Shown here: one piece after another, positions 62,841 through 64,000 of the stretch | Position numbering within the stretch: position 1 is the first letter of the stretch | Layout: the number at the start of each line of letters is the position of its first letter | Origin: Candidatus Nitrosymbiomonas proteolyticus | Lineage (GTDB): Bacteria > Armatimonadota > Fimbriimonadia > Fimbriimonadales > Fimbriimonadaceae | Direction: 5' to 3' | Assembly: GCA_017347465.1 (NCBI GenBank) | Contig: AP021858.1 | Location: forward strand, 1,444,472-1,508,471 | DNA: 64,000 nt | Notes under the pieces: model-generated | Seen by the model: only the letters and a program-made list of their open reading frames with translations | The model's database searches: none | What the model was told of the DNA's origin: nothing | Made by a program: the position numbers and the translations under genes

Positions 62841-64000
62841 GGTTTCGTTGCTTCTTGCGGTAGCCGCGTCGCTCCAGGCTCAACCACCGTCACTCGTTAT
62901 GATCTCGTGGGACGGCGCGCCCGACTGGGTGATCGACCGGCTTGTGGAAGAAGGCCGGCTTCCGACTTTGGGGCGAATTCGGAAGGAGGGAGCCTGCGCG
63001 GAATACGTGGTCCCCAGCTTCCCCTCGAAAACCGCCGTCGGGCATTCGGCCGTGTTTACGGCGGCCTGGCCCGAGGTGAGCGGGATCGTGGGAAACTCGG
63101 TACCGGCGGGCACCGCGAGTCAGACTACGCTGACCGAGTCCCTCAGGGGGTTCGATTCGCGCGCGCTTACGGCTGAGCCGGTTTTTGTCACGGCAGCCAA
63201 GGCCGGGTTCCAGGTTGCCGTGCTTTCGGCGACTCAGTCCTACCCTGCGGAACCTCACCTCGCAGCGATTCGCGCCTCGGGGGCCGACCCCGGCAAGTTT
63301 TGGTCGCTGAGCGGGTTCGAAACCACCTTGGCCGGAAGAGCCATGTTGACCGAAAAGGACTTCGGGGCCCTTGCGGGCGAATGGCCAGGGATTTCGACCT
63401 CGCCTTCCTTCAAAGAAGCCGAGTTCGAGGTTGCCGGAACGAAGTTCTTTGCGCTCGCCTACGACGACCCTTCCGACCCCACAAAGGGCCTCGATACGGT
63501 CGCCATCCGGCAAGGCTCGCGGAGCGGCTCGGGGACCAGCGAAGCCAAGCTCAGGCCCTCAAGTGCGCGGGATGACTCAGGGTTCTGGAGCCGGCCGTTT
63601 CGGGTCGGGACCGGCGAGCGCTCCGGGGGCCTGGCGTTTCGCCTCTTTACGCTCAGCCCCGACGGAAGCCAGATCGAGCTGTACCGGTCCTCCGCCAACG
63701 CCCTCTTAGGAGCGGCCTCCGGAGCATCGAAAGCCTCGTACGAAGGGAGTTACCCCTGTTTCCACGACGACGCGTTTGGGAACTACAAGTCGGGGCTGTT
63801 CGGTCCGACGCTCGTCGAGGGAGGATCGGGCGAGGCGGAGCGCCGCATCGTCGAAATCGTGAGGCGAGATTGCGAACTCCTGTATGCGGGGACGCGTTGG
63901 GCATGGGAGAACCTGCGTCCTCGGCTGCTGACCCACTACACGCCGATGTCCGACAGCGCAGGTCACACCTGGATCGGCCTTCTCGATCCCGACCTGCCTG
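62839..64000 (+). CDS. NPP-type phosphodiesterase/alkaline phosphatase superfamily protein (truncated by window end)
   Basis: The frame is open from ATG 62839 to the end of the window, at least 387 codons. Signal peptide (VSLLLAVAASLQAQ). SWDGAPDWVID holds the first metal Asp, FPSKTAVGHSAVFT the catalytic Thr, and HYTPMSDSAGHTW the Asp-x-x-x-His metal pair, so it fits the nucleotide pyrophosphatase/phosphodiesterase family. The middle contains a substrate-cap-like insertion. The 3' end lies beyond the window. Confidence 0.88.
   Translation, partial: MVSLLLAVAASLQAQPPSLVMISWDGAPDWVIDRLVEEGRLPTLGRIRKEGACAEYVVPSFPSKTAVGHSAVFTAAWPEVSGIVGNSVPAGTASQTTLTESLRGFDSRALTAEPVFVTAAKAGFQVAVLSATQSYPAEPHLAAIRASGADPGKFWSLSGFETTLAGRAMLTEKDFGALAGEWPGISTSPSFKEAEFEVAGTKFFALAYDDPSDPTKGLDTVAIRQGSRSGSGTSEAKLRPSSARDDSGFWSRPFRVGTGERSGGLAFRLFTLSPDGSQIELYRSSANALLGAASGASKASYEGSYPCFHDDAFGNYKSGLFGPTLVEGGSGEAERRIVEIVRRDCELLYAGTRWAWENLRPRLLTHYTPMSDSAGHTWIGLLDPDLP

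Overview
Organism. The window is about 60% GC and densely coded, with many start codons overlapping the previous stop. It holds diderm markers (CMP-KDO synthetase, an outer-membrane-barrel-like protein, a LolA-like domain, a PEP-CTERM protein) together with a SepF cell-division protein. Several genes appear to be read from leaderless transcripts, with a -10 hexamer 5-9 nt before the start codon. This mix fits a diderm member of the Terrabacteria such as Armatimonadota (Fimbriimonadia-like). That assignment is inferred from gene content and style; no marker phylogeny was run.

Layout, first half. 1-6.5 kb: Tat-type Fe/Mn superoxide dismutase, DinB-like protein, phosphodiester glycosidase-like protein, a GT2/methyltransferase pair, a barrel protein with a near-consensus promoter, isochorismatase-like hydrolase, DoxX, a DUF503 gene broken by one in-frame stop, and ribE. 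6.5-12.3 kb: sugar-related genes (DUF2961/GH172-like protein, ABC permease and binding lipoprotein without an ATPase, class II aldolase, transaldolase). 12.4-15 kb: secE-nusG-recJ. 15-17.5 kb: a sigma factor / anti-sigma / inactive HtrA-PDZ operon. 17.5-21.4 kb: dtd, relA, kdsB and the RNase P RNA. 21.5-26.7 kb: class III cyclase, lipB, rnhB, yraN, crcB, DUF190, htpX. 26.9-38.4 kb: GH29 fucosidase and two separate E1 alpha/beta pairs of 2-oxoacid dehydrogenases, around a thioredoxin-LolA chimera, a GT-C-like membrane protein and a large exported STN-like protein.

Layout, second half. 38.8-42.2 kb: sepF, a PEP-CTERM protein and an exported VWA protein. 42.2-49.5 kb is an accessory, decaying island. 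It holds a nucleotidyltransferase fragment, palindromic repeats, three broken copies of the 5' part of a uvrA-like gene alternating with two related toxin-antitoxin modules, two membrane proteins, an SLC13 transporter, a 42-bp tandem repeat, and a PIN-like (DUF5615) gene. 49.5-54.4 kb: a molybdenum-cofactor operon (moaA, moaC-moaB fusion, moeA, moaD, moaE-rhodanese fusion) followed by a TauE/SafE exporter. 54.5-62 kb: a sialate O-acetylesterase-like protein, then what looks like a complete trans-4-hydroxyproline catabolic set (epimerase, three-subunit D-hydroxyproline dehydrogenase, DapA-like deaminase, convergent aldehyde dehydrogenase). The window ends with a methyltransferase and a truncated NPP-type phosphodiesterase.

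The most unusual region is 43.0-44.7 kb, where uvrA 5' fragments, each starting exactly at a TATACT-like box, alternate with toxin-antitoxin modules.
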